Of a stretch of DNA of 64,000 bases, positions 54,659-64,000 are shown in pieces. The notes beneath the pieces are model-generated. The model had not been told where the DNA came from, searched no databases, and saw nothing but the letters and a program-made list of their open reading frames with translations. Made by a program: the position numbers and the translations under genes. Every line of letters begins with the position of its first letter. The stretch's first letter is position 1. Source of the DNA: Septoria linicola (Eukaryota > Ascomycota > Dothideomycetes > Mycosphaerellales > Mycosphaerellaceae); NCBI GenBank assembly GCA_024114885.1, contig CP099422.1, positions 992,001 through 1,056,000 on the forward strand, written 5' to 3'.

Positions 54659-57519
54659 TTACCGTCTCGCGCAGCACGAGAGCAATCCGCTCTTAAACAA
54701 AAAGTACACGCATCCGAGGAAACGGATAAAGGACAAGGCTGCTGTCGCCCACAGCAATGCTCGGAAGAAGTTGGCTGTTCGCGTCGTTGCGCCCGACGAG
54801 AATCCGAACTTGTCAAAGTTGTCGGACGTGATAGCCACAGCGAGCAGCGCATTCGAGAAGATCCAGAAGGTGACCAGACGAGTACGGAAAGACTTGTACG
54901 AATCCTCGAGCGTTTTCTTCGTGTCTTCCTTTGGAGCGACGAATGGTGTTAAAGCACGCTTGACAGTCTGCTCGAACTGGCTGTCAATATCTGCCTGCGC
55001 CAAGTCGACTTCCTCAATGACTGTTGCTTTTCCATCTGCGCCCTTTTGCGTAATCGCAGAAGGCAGTGCTTCAGCCTTGTCAGATCCCTTGGTTCCCCAC
55101 GAAACATCGTGCCAGTTGGAGAATGCGTATACCATGAGGATGTTGATGTAGCTGGTCATCATGAGCAGGTATTGTCCGAAAGAAGTGAACATGTGCCATG
55201 GGTCCAGGTACAAGAATGAGGCCACAAAGTACAGACCAAAGGTCGCCGCAAGTGCAATGATGATGATACCAGCTCCTGTCGACGACACGAATGACTTGAT
55301 GAACTCGTTTGCGCCTTCGTTCGTGACAAAGCCAGTACCACCATTGAAGGCGTTGATGACCAGGTAGAACGAGTCGACAATGATGTAGAATTGGATTAGC
55401 GCGTACACCGAGAACGAGATGATGTACGTCCATCTGCTACCCTTGGGTCTGTTTCCGAGCGCGAGGATGAATTGCAGGAGCAGGAATGCCAGGTAGATGT
55501 ACTTGACGATCGTGTTCAGGATAGGTGTCACCGTGTTGCCGAATGGGAAGGCCCGCTGGTCATTCGATGTGCCAGGTGTTCCGACAAGATCGATGATGAC
55601 GGCAGTAGTCAGATAGTAGGAAGCTGTAGCCGGTCAGTGTGCGCTCACGGAGAGTAGAAAGACAATCTGTACTTACCCAAGGAGAACCATGCGAGCGTGA
55701 CAGTCGCAATGTTGTAGAGCAGTTGAATGTGGAAGAAGATCATGCGAATGATGTTGTGTCCAGATCGGTACATGCGGCCGAAGTGCATCAAAGAGTAGAG
55801 AGTAGCAGCAAAGGAACCGTTCAGCCATCGTCGACGCTGTCCGATGAACTCTGGGGCACCTTCTGGCACATCAGTCTCACCCTTGGACGCCTTGACATAT
55901 GTCAAATGCCACTTGCTGCCGGCCTTGGCGACCAGTTCGAAACAGAGGATACGATCCTCAGCCAAGAACATGTTCTTCTTGAAAATGTTCATGCCTTCGA
56001 TACCCTTAGGTCCGAGTTGCTTCGAAAGCGTGTGGTCACCGTGGAAGTACTGTTCGAGGGGTCGACCCATGATGGCACGGAATCGGTATGCAGAGAAGGC
56101 ACCTGGCAGCACAGACACGTATCCGAACGACGACTCCAGCGGCTTGTCCAGAATGTTAGAGATCTTGTACTCGAAGTTTTGAATAGCCACGAGTGGGTTG
56201 AGCAGGTTCTTCCAGCCTTTACCGAGCAATGCGTGAATCTCACCACAAGCTCCGCCAAGGTCCTTGTCGTTGTAGAAAGCTTCCCAGAGCGCAAGAAGCG
56301 CTTTATGACCGGGCTTGGTTCCAGCATCGAGCAGGATGCAGACCTCGGGGTTTAAGATGCGGCCAAACGCAGTGAAGAGCCATCTGTGCGAGTTGATCTT
56401 CTTGCTGTTCTTCTGCTTGAGACAGAACATCATCTGCACTGGTGGCAGAGTCGACGGGCCATCGTCCAGTGGCCGGATGAGCTGCTGGTTTGCAGTCACG
56501 GACAGTTGTGTGGTGTACTCGAAAATGTGCGCGACCGTCTCCTTGCCGTCAATGTCCTTCTTCATGATACCGTCTTGGTAGATTCCAATCGTCGCCAGCA
56601 CATCCAGGGTGCCCTTGTCGCACGGATCGATACCATCAAAGACTAAACACACGACAATCTTCTGCCATGCGGGACCTCCCTTGTTCCAGAACTCTGACTT
56701 TTTGATGTTCACAATGTCGCGAATGTTTTGCATGACACCGTGCAGTGTACGCGAAGTGAGCGTCTTGTCCTCGTTGTAGTATGTGATGGCAATCAGCAGC
56801 TCGGTATGTCTGTTATACATTGCTGGCCGGAGATTGTATCCATTCTTCAACGTGAAGTCATTGGGGTCGCAAGTTGCGGCGGTGTAGCGCAGGTGTGTGA
56901 ACTCTTCGCTGCCGCTCTCGAGATCGTTGCGGTATTTGGCCTGCACTGCGTTTTGAATGGCAGATGGCACTGGGTAGTCTGCGCTCAGCACAGCGCCCTG
57001 CACCAGCTTGACCTTACGAGTGGCATTGCGCTTGAGGCCTCCCGCTGCAGCACCAGGCTGCTGTCTTTGTCTCCACGCCTCGGTGCTGCCCGTCTCACTT
57101 CTCGAATATGGGCTGGGCGCTCTGTCTGGACCACCATAGCTGGGGTCGTTCAGAGTCGTGGCGCTGCCCTGGTACTCTTGGTAGCCATTGTAGTTTGGTG
57201 GCTGGCCAACATACGACTCCTCTAAGCTGTAGCCCTTGGGATCGTGTCCGCCAGGCGTGCCAGAGCGGGAGTGTGGCTCGTCAAAAGGGCCCTGGAAAGG
57301 TCCATTGGGGTTTCCATGAAGCAGCGAGCGCTCTACTTCCTCATCGTCGCTGTCGCGGTGTGGCGGCTGATGGTACGGTTGCTGTAGTCGAGCTGTCAGC
57401 AGACACATTCCTCACGTGCTCTGTCCGAGCACCGATTGCAAGCTACTCACTCCGCTGCCAGTCGGGGTGTCGTGCAAGTCGTAGCCGCCGTGGCCGCCTC
57501 CCGCGCCTTGGTAGGCCAT
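54659..57519 (-). CDS. Chitin synthase, class III (ChsB) type, three exons
   Basis: Exons 57519..57451, 57381..55677 and 55623..54659 (69- and 53-bp introns) give 912 aa, standard for class I-III chitin synthases. Exon joins restore 'TPTGSGQPYHQ' and 'AWFSLASYYLTTAV'. GT2 catalytic motifs are visible: 'LLIAITYYNEDK', 'LLDAGTKPG', 'GACGEIHA', 'AEDRILCFE' (EDR) and 'QRRRWLNG'. The C-terminal third holds about seven membrane helices. It polymerises UDP-GlcNAc to chitin at the plasma membrane. Class III assignment rests on recalled similarity to Aspergillus ChsB in 'VKLVQGAVLSADYPVPSAI' and following blocks, and a phylogeny would settle it. Class III is specific to filamentous fungi and important for hyphal growth. 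Confidence 0.93.
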
Positions 57520-58727
57520 GTCGGTGGGAGGATAATGCTATGTGAGTGCCAAACGATGGTGGTTACAGCTCGGTAGCCTCACTGTGAGGACGGTTCTTCC
57601 AGAGAATCCCACGCGGCTGAGGCTGTGTCGAGGTGCCGCAACAAAGATGCGGAGGATGTCGAGTGGCGTGATGATGCGGACCAACAAAGCGCACTCGGTC
57701 AAGCAGACGACGAGTGAATGTTCAGAGGGCAATTTGATGGCAAAGATGAGAGAATACGAGACGCTGCGGAGAGCTCATCAAGATGTCTGATCGTAGCTCA
57801 GCCAAGCCTTTTCCCAGGCAAGGCAGGGCGTCGGCAGTCCCCTGATGCGCGATCTGCTAACTAGTGAGTTTCAAGCCTGCGGCGCGCCAGCGAACGAGTG
57901 TCTCGACAATCTTTCTGGTACAAATCCCCCTCACAAGCGTCCTTTGCGGGCGGATGAGATGAGTATATTTGTACGATCCAGTATCGCACAGAAAAGTACT
58001 CTGTACCATTCGCCTCTCTGCATTTAGAGAATTGCATTGTCGTGCTGCATTTCTGGTCTGCTAGCTAGCTCTTCAACGAACGACGCGTATCTGCTATTTT
58101 TGAACGCCGATCCTCAAACACGGCTCCGTGATACGTCAATTCGCCCTGCGCCTCAAAGGTTCACCCAGACATTGTTTCTGCCTGTCTGCCAGTGACCGCG
58201 CCACCCTGGCCACAGCTGATATGAGCATGTAGCTTCAGACTTTGGCATCTGCTGGCAATTACAACTGATGTGGGACAGTCGCCGTACCTGCGCCGCCAAG
58301 GTAACAGCGATGTTCAGTTGCTTTAGGTGAGAAGAACTAGCAGGCTGGATCAGCGACCATGCAGTTTTTGCCGAAGCCGGAGAAGAGGTAGGCTCTGCAA
58401 CATCTCGTGTTTTCCAACCACCCCGTCGCATTGTTGCTACATCTTTGCAGGAAAAAGTTGCGCAGGTCTCAGAAGCCCAAACGTCGGTGTGCGTCGTCGC
58501 GAGACCAGTGCTGGAGCAGAGCATCTCTCGCGGCTGATTCGCTTTGCCCTGTCCGGCACTGAGGGATAGCGAATCCTTCTCTGTGCAGTCAGCGGCCTCG
58601 TGCACAGGCTAGGGAAGGAACGCAGGAGCACAAATCTGACGTTGACAGCACGTGTGGATCTCATGCTGGCGCCTGTCGAACACTTGTGACATTTTCGTAG
58701 CGCTCACCCGGAACAAGCCTGGGCGCC
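57520..58727. other. 1.2-kb divergent intergenic region
   Basis: Between the starts of the chitin synthase and DUF218 genes. Short frames only. Presumably promoter and leader sequence. Confidence 0.4.
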
Positions 58728-59570
58728 ATGACGGAAGTCAAGCAGTTCGTGGAGAGCAGCGACATATGCAAAACCACCGACCTCGTCTTGGTGTGTTGCC
58801 ACGGCATATACATGGGTGAGGATGGCCGAAACACTGCAGAAGATCAGTGGATACTTCAGCCATTCTCACGCTCCGATCCGCTCGCGAGGAAGCCGGGCGA
58901 GCACGAGACATTCATTGCTCATATCATGACGGCGGCCATGGCGGTGCACAGTAATCCAGAAGCACTACTCATCTTCTCCGGAGGCTTCACGACTAATGCG
59001 CCTCGTAGCGAAGCAGAAAGCTATGCCATAGTGCTCAAACACATGGTCAATCACAATGCAGCACTCTTTCCTGCTGGCGTGCGATATGCGCTTGAGACGT
59101 ATGCGACCGACTCGTACCAGAACCTCATATTCTCTATTATCAGGTTCCGGCAACTCACAGGCGCCTATCCTAAGAACATCACAGTCGTGACACACGCATT
59201 CAAGGAGCGCCGGTTTCTGGAACTACACGCTCCTGCGATCAAATGGCCGCATCATCGGATCCGCGTGCAAGGCTTGAACCCGCCTTTTACTCTCGATGAG
59301 CTGAACTTCACGCAAATGGGCGAGCGGGAACGTGCATACAACGCTTTCGCTGGAGATCCTTATGGTGTTCGGATGCCTCTTAGCCAAAAGCGCCTGGCTC
59401 GGAATTGGAACGCCGAGCGAGCACATGTTTTCTTGGGCTTTCGACTGGAATCAGAAGTCACGGGCTTGCTGGGATGGCAGGGAGGTGTCTCCGGGTGGGA
59501 GACTTATCCACGACGACTTCCTTGGGAGGACGATAGCACGAAGTGGATGTATGAACAGCGGAGGACTTGA
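58728..59570 (+). CDS. DUF218 (YdcF-like) domain protein
   Basis: A 280-aa intronless protein of the fungal DUF218 group. Characteristic elements are 'LVLVCCHGIYMGE', 'EALLIFSGGFTTNAPRSEAESY' (the SGG..SEA signature), 'ETYATDSYQNLIFSIIRFR' (the conserved E..A.DS..N) and 'ITVVTHAFKERRF'. DUF218 proteins have a Rossmann-like fold, and the E. coli member YdcF binds SAM. Enzymatic activity in fungi is unknown. No signal peptide or membrane segment is visible, so it is probably cytosolic. The start was chosen at the first Met, with the conserved strand beginning about 18 residues later. Confidence 0.85.
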   Translation: MTEVKQFVESSDICKTTDLVLVCCHGIYMGEDGRNTAEDQWILQPFSRSDPLARKPGEHETFIAHIMTAAMAVHSNPEALLIFSGGFTTNAPRSEAESYAIVLKHMVNHNAALFPAGVRYALETYATDSYQNLIFSIIRFRQLTGAYPKNITVVTHAFKERRFLELHAPAIKWPHHRIRVQGLNPPFTLDELNFTQMGERERAYNAFAGDPYGVRMPLSQKRLARNWNAERAHVFLGFRLESEVTGLLGWQGGVSGWETYPRRLPWEDDSTKWMYEQRRT

Positions 59571-60789
59571 AGTAATATCTCGCACCTCGCGTTCTACAGA
59601 CACGATTCACTGAACGCTTCTGGATTGCTACCTCATGTCACTCGATCTACCGAGTATTCAAATGTGGCCCGCCCAGCTGGCCCAGCTGGCCCAGCGATCG
59701 ACTTGAGCAGTACGAGAAGGCTGACACTGGTGCAGCTTACGCCAAAGCGCAATTTATCTATTGTCAAAGACTGCACACGAACCCATGTCAATTGCGCAGG
59801 GGGACTTCGTCAACATCCCGGCCGGTCTTCAACGATTGAGTTAGCGCTATCTCAGAGCTAAGATCTCGAGCAGGCATGACCGACTTCAGTCCTTGCCTTT
59901 GCAACGTCAAGCGGTCGCATAAGTCGCATAAGAGACGATGCGTCCATCGATCCATTGCTTTATCGAGCTATGGACTATCAGGACTTGGATTGTGCTTGAC
60001 CACGCATGAGAGCTACCCTACGCACCAGACCAATCCAGCGAACGACGAACATCTCAACGTGCACCAGCAAGTGCCAGCAATTGCTTGCACAAACTCGCCC
60101 GAAGGCCTGGCATCTCCCTCGCTGGCCTGTCCCAAGTACGCCAGTGTTCGCCAAGAGCAATGCCCTACATATACGCTGTGTGCTGCCGGGAATTCTTATG
60201 TACCTAAAGTGAGATTCTGCGCGAGAACAGCATGAGAATCGTGACACACTGCATCGCGGTCGAGGCGGCGATGCACGTGCAGCCTTATCTGAGCCGAATC
60301 TTTCAACAGTCAAAGCGCTATCCGTAGAACCCGCAACATCGCTGAGCTGACGACAGATGCTTCCATAGCATACACCGTGGTGTGGCGGACTTTCAGCGAC
60401 AACACTATTCATTGTGCTATCACATTTCGAAGTATCCGAAGAACTAGAAGGGTCTGCATCCTATGGCGTCGGTTACCAAACTCTATTCACGATCTCGACT
60501 CCGTGGCGCACGACTCTTGCACGTTCTGGGTTTGGCGGCTTGCACATCCGTGCGGCATTACACAGCTCTTTTGCCGTATGTAGATGTTGGACGAGTTCTA
60601 CTCTGGCCCTTTTCAGCCACAACGATAGACCGGATGCACTCGCCTTCTTGTCAACGGCGTCGCCTGACATGTGCAACGCCTCAACTCGTGCCGCACGCGG
60701 CACGGCGACCATACATCAGAACTTGCGCAGCCCACTGCTGCGCTGTGTCCGATATTCCTCTCCCATCCCATCACAGAAGTGCTTAAAAC
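59571..60789. other. 1.2-kb intergenic region
   Basis: It contains 2.7 copies of the 9-bp GCCCAGCTG repeat (59671-59694). Otherwise only short frames. The right end should hold the GH18 promoter. Confidence 0.4.
59671..59694. repeat. 9-bp tandem repeat
   Basis: GCCCAGCTG two and two-thirds times in non-coding sequence. Confidence 0.9.
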
Positions 60790-62124
60790 ATGCTTTTCTC
60801 GGCGGCCATTCTATCGCTTCTCGGCCTTGCTGCTGCATTGCCATCGGAATCCTCAATTGCAGAGCGAGCTGTCCCCGTCAACCCTCCACGTAACCTCGCC
60901 TATGTTCAAACATTCCGACGGGTCGATGGCGGCAACTTCTCAATGTTGCCGTTGATCCAGAAGCCAACGCAATTAACACATCTGTACATCTCGAGCCTTC
61001 ACATCAATTCGGATCCGAAAGGCATGAATATCAACGACAACCGCCCAAACGATACGATATGGAACACGATGTGGAGCGAGGTGAAGCAGTTGCAGAAGAG
61101 TGGAGTGAAAGTCATGTACATGATGGGTGGAGCAGCACCTGGCAGCTACCCAAGGCTTTGCAGTGGACCTAGCAGAACTGTGATCAACGAGTCGTACTAC
61201 ATGCCGCTGTACTACGAGCTCAAGTACAGAAAGCTCGATGGCATCGACCTGGACATCGAAGAAAAGGTTTCGATCAACTGTCCTTATGCTCTGCTGCAGC
61301 GCTTGAACAAGGATTTCGGCTCCAACTTCATCCTCACGATGTCTCCTGTCGCATCTGAGCTGCAACCCAGCGGATATGGTGCGTATAAGAGTGGAACGAT
61401 AGAGCGTGAGCTGCGCTAACACATGTACAGGACTCGGTGGCTTCTCGTACAAGACATTGGACTACTATGCAAGAAATTCCGCAAAGCCAAACGGCAAAAT
61501 TGTCAACTGGTTCAACGCGCAGTTCTATAATGGTGCGTACTGTGAAAAGTGACACGAATGTTCATGGAGGTGCTGACATTCTATCCAGGCTGGGGCGACG
61601 CAGGCACTCCCAACGGCTACAACGCAATCGTCCAAAACGGCTACTCCGCCGACCGAGTCGTCCTCGGCACACTCACTAGTCAATTCAACGGCGGATCAGG
61701 CTGGAAGAACATCACAACCATTCAAAAGACCGTCGCCACCCTCCGAGCCAACTACGGCACAAAATTCGGCGGCCTAAACGCATGGGAATACTGGGACGCA
61801 GGCCGAAGCGACAAACTCACCGAGCCTTACAAGTGGATCGGTGCAATCGGCAACAGCCTCTTCCTCACGAAGAATGTCTTCACCAAGAGACAATCCGCCG
61901 CTGTGTCACAGGATTTCAATGGAACGATCACGAAAGCTACGAGTCCTTGGCCGCAGCTCACGGATAGACTGCTGAAGCTTAATGGAGGTTTCCAAAGATT
62001 GGCGACGATTCAGGCGCTGAATCAGACGAATGGAGATATTACGAGAGCGCTGGGGATTTTGAATGCTGGTGATTTGCTATCTGGTCTATCGAAGGTGCCA
62101 AGTATACCTCGTTTGCCGATTTAG
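60790..62124 (+). CDS. Secreted GH18 glycoside hydrolase (chitinase-like) with UBA-like tail
   Basis: Exons 60790..61378, 61431..61532 and 61589..62124 (introns 52 and 56 bp, branch GCTAAC / GCTGAC) give 408 aa. Signal peptide 1-17 (MLFSAAILSLLGLAAAL). The catalytic GH18 signature is LDGIDLDIEE with Glu157 as acid/base (DxxDxDxE, 150-157). 'VMYMMGGAA', 'YGLGGFSYKTLDYYAR' and 'GGLNAWEYWDAG' complete a barrel of the small fungal GH18 type. It should cleave chitin oligomers or N-glycan chitobiose cores outside the cell, and exact specificity is uncertain. After the barrel, residues about 354-394 ('LTDRLLKLNGGFQRLATIQA', 'TNGDITRALGIL') look like a three-helix UBA fold, unexpected on a secreted enzyme. 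Confidence 0.88.
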
Positions 62125-62171
62125 TTTGGATTCACGAGAAATGAAATTGTCTGCAAGAACGCTTCTTCTTT

Positions 62172-62459
62172 TCAGCTGTCCATGGATGCCTTTCTCTTTT
62201 TGTTCTCTTCTTCGAATGTGCGGGATTGAGGTGGTCGTAGAGGTTCGGTTGCTGGTATGTGACTACCAGTCTTAGGCGCTATTCTGGAAGCTTGAGTGTG
62301 CTTTTCTTGGGAGTCTAGCCAGGTCTCGCCAGGCGTGGTTCCTTTGTTGCCGTTGTCGACTTCTGCTAATACCTTTGCGCCAATGCCGCGGAGTGAGAGA
62401 TCAAGAGGCTCGGTCAGATTGTGAGAGCGTCGTCTGGTAGTGGGGAGGTCTGTTGACAT
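62172..62459 (-). CDS. Small hypothetical protein
   Basis: A 95-codon frame with even composition, polar and disordered, ending in a basic 'EEENKKRKASMDS'. 'LDLSLRGIGAKVLAEVDN' is the only ordered-looking stretch. No family recognised. It is convergent with GH18 (47 bp apart) and divergent from the gene at 62803. Coding status is plausible but not proven. Confidence 0.45.
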   Translation of the reverse strand: MSTDLPTTRRRSHNLTEPLDLSLRGIGAKVLAEVDNGNKGTTPGETWLDSQEKHTQASRIAPKTGSHIPATEPLRPPQSRTFEEENKKRKASMDS

Positions 62460-62802
62460 GGCGATTGCCAGAGCTAGGAGATAGGCTCAAGTCTGGTGCA
62501 GCTGATAGAAGACTTATTGATGCTTGTTTTATGTGAAGGCTCATATTGGAGAAGTCGTGCTCTCTCGACCCTCGCCAACACCTGCGACTCGCTGGCAGCC
62601 GGAAATGGCACCCAGTGTCTGAGGCTCTTGCTCAGAGGGCAACTGTCGAGCGTTTCTTTGTAATCGCAGCGACTTACTTTGACCACCCCTTTCCGGCGAT
62701 GTCCTGTACAAAGAAAACGAAAGGCCAGCAGTAGTTCGTACACGATACGGAGGCTGGACGCTGCACTATCTCCGGCAGCTCGTCGACAGCTCGTTCAGCA
62801 AA
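62460..62802. other. Short divergent intergenic region
   Basis: Promoter space between two hypothetical genes. Nothing specific was seen. Confidence 0.4.
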
Positions 62803-63513
62803 ATGGTCTCGACACGAAGTGGACGGTCTACTCAACCGAGTGTGGCGAGTGAGAAGGTCACGAATAACGAAGCTCCCCGGCAGGTGACTGCCAAGAAGAG
62901 CACGCCTAGCAAGACAGCACCTGAGAAGGCAAAGCCCAAAAGTCCAAGTCGCAAGAAAGTCCCATCGATGAAAGTCACTTCTAAGCAGACTTCCGCCAAA
63001 AATGTCACCCCAAAGAAATCTCGATTCGTAAACGCACGCAAGAGGACTGACCACGACCTCCGGCACGGCAGCAAAGAGAAAGAGCGCAAATTCGGCAAGC
63101 ATCTTCGGAAGTGGCTACAGTTAGGCAAGCAGCTCCACGTCTTAGAGAAGCAATTGGCTCAAGACGAAGATGGACGATACCGCAACCTGACCAAATTCAT
63201 AAGCCGCGCAAGTCCGCTCCACGACGCAATGGTCACGATCTTGACGGACATTAGTCGACTGCGCTGCGGGGCGCCGAGCTTGTTCAAGAATGTGAAGTTC
63301 ATCGACAAGTATGTGCCATGGAATCCTCTTGTGGCGTCGGATGCTCCTTCGGGAAAAGATGAAGGGCCGGGTCTTTTTGGAAATGGCCCTATTGTCCACC
63401 GGTATGATCGTTCTCGAAAGACTGCATATGATGTCAACGGGAAAGTTCTTTGGACGTACGAGGATCCCGAGCCGGTGATCTCTTCTTTTTGTTATAAGTT
63501 GGGTCAGAAGTAA
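62803..63513 (+). CDS. Hypothetical basic protein (nuclear type)
   Basis: A 236-aa intronless frame. The first about 90 residues are K/S/T/P-rich and very basic ('KPKSPSRKKVPS', 'NARKRTDHDLRHGSKEKER'), suggesting nuclear localisation. A helical segment follows ('FGKHLRKWLQLGKQLHVLEK', 'LAQDEDGRYRNLTKFISRA'), then an ordered C-terminal part 'VKFIDKYVPWNPLVAS' and 'VLWTYEDPEPVISSF'. No family is recognised. It starts MVSTRS, like the unrelated basic protein at 50789-51634. Confidence 0.65.
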   Translation: MVSTRSGRSTQPSVASEKVTNNEAPRQVTAKKSTPSKTAPEKAKPKSPSRKKVPSMKVTSKQTSAKNVTPKKSRFVNARKRTDHDLRHGSKEKERKFGKHLRKWLQLGKQLHVLEKQLAQDEDGRYRNLTKFISRASPLHDAMVTILTDISRLRCGAPSLFKNVKFIDKYVPWNPLVASDAPSGKDEGPGLFGNGPIVHRYDRSRKTAYDVNGKVLWTYEDPEPVISSFCYKLGQK

Positions 63514-63747
63514 ATCAGTTCCATGTCAGCACTTGCATTCCAAACCTCGCTCCTCACTTTCCCTTGCCCATGTGATGATAATGCTCGGCGGCGGTGTCCA
63601 GCTGCTCGACAAAGAATGTGTGGAACCAGATCCGGCGAGGAGCTTTGCAAATGCAGGCTCTTTGTTCGAAATTCATTGCAGAGACCACGAGCTCCGGATA
63701 CAATCAATGGCTGATTCCTGCCATCGAACATATCGCAAGACATCAAG

Positions 63748-64000
63748 ATGCCAGTCCGTGGCTCCACAAGACGCGGCTCCTTGAGACCTAGTCGTGGCTC
63801 CTTAAGACCTAGTCGTGGGACCTTGACACCTAGTCGCGGCTCCTCGAGACCCATCCTCGGACGGAAACGCAAGGCGGAAGAAGATGATGGCCCGCCTGCA
63901 AAACGTCCATTACGCTCACCCTCATTCACTCCATCGATTGCTTCGCCAGTTTCATCCCCGGTTGATCCCGGTCTCATCAAAGGTAAAGGCAAGCTTCGCG
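63748..64000 (+). CDS. Partial gene: RGS-repeat, NLS-containing protein (runs off right edge)
   Basis: From ATG 63748 the frame is open to the end of the window (84 codons). It encodes MPVRGSTRRG, then 7-residue repeats RGSLRPS / RGSLRPS / RGTLTPS / RGSSRPI, followed by a bipartite nuclear signal (GRKRKAEEDD..AKRP) and an S/P-rich stretch 'SPSFTPSIASPVSSP'. It was missed by complete-ORF logic because no stop lies in the window. The repeat is also visible in DNA (21-bp units). Function is unknown. SP/TP and RS content suggest a phosphorylated nuclear or RNA-associated protein, which is inference. Confidence 0.6.
   Translation, partial: MPVRGSTRRGSLRPSRGSLRPSRGTLTPSRGSSRPILGRKRKAEEDDGPPAKRPLRSPSFTPSIASPVSSPVDPGLIKGKGKLR
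63772..63834 (+). repeat. 21-bp coding tandem repeat
   Basis: Three consecutive units of the type CGTGGCTCCTTAAGACCTAGT, each encoding RG(S/T)L(R/T)PS, with a fourth, more divergent unit after them. Confidence 0.85.

Noticed and set aside
55639..56355. 238-codon plus-strand frame inside the chitin synthase gene
   Set aside because: Antisense shadow of strongly conserved chitin synthase sequence.
1..64000. tRNA, rRNA, CRISPR or prophage features
   Set aside because: None could be supported by reading. A tRNA scan was not possible, so absence of tRNA genes is not proven.

Overview
The window is nuclear DNA of a filamentous ascomycete (Pezizomycotina, most likely a Dothideomycete). The evidence is genes with short 46-160 bp introns carrying CTGAC/CTAAC-like branch points, typical fungal families (chitin synthase, 2EXR, Goodbye-NACHT, X325, PAF-AH, GH3, GH18), and a retrotransposon mutated in the pattern of repeat-induced point mutation (RIP). 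No rRNA, tRNA, CRISPR array, plasmid or prophage feature was recognised. Gene models were built by joining coding-looking frames across splice sites with matching phase. No transcripts or homology searches were available.

Left arm (1-17131): a 2EXR-domain protein, an S/T-rich single-pass membrane protein, a large PAF-acetylhydrolase-like lipase, a gene-poor stretch (5.4-7.7 kb) with small satellites, a problematic small hypothetical gene, a secreted GH3 beta-glucosidase rebuilt from seven exons, an AYR1-like short-chain dehydrogenase, a membrane-anchored X325/Bim1-like copper protein and a membrane-anchored histidine phosphatase.

Middle island (about 17.28-24.24 kb): an AT-rich block almost empty of CA/TG dinucleotides. 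It holds one complete but dead Ty1/copia element (17505-23801) with equal 277-bp LTRs and a 5-bp target duplication (AGTAA). It sits inside older CpG-retaining repeat sequence that ends in four tandem 51-bp copies showing graded RIP.

Right arm (24871-64000): directly beside the island is a six-exon Goodbye-NACHT-TPR-ZZ NOD-like receptor. It is followed by cytosolic PheRS alpha, a divergent amidase / 5-oxoprolinase-hydantoinase pair (probably amide/lactam catabolism), the PKA regulatory subunit, an AMPK-CBM48 protein with a GC-AG intron, a BTB protein, a ubiquitin-like plus C2H2 gene interrupted by a UGA between its zinc fingers, three small basic or serine-rich hypotheticals, exosome RRP4, a class III-type chitin synthase, a DUF218 protein, a secreted GH18 enzyme with a UBA-like tail, and a partial RGS-repeat nuclear-type protein that runs off the right edge.

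The points most worth a second look are the RIP-saturated nested repeat island with the adjacent NLR, the stop codon plus frame change inside the zinc-finger gene, the UBA-like tail on a secreted GH18 enzyme, the amidase/oxoprolinase pair with a substituted conserved histidine, and a palindromic pair of CreA-type motifs upstream of the beta-glucosidase.
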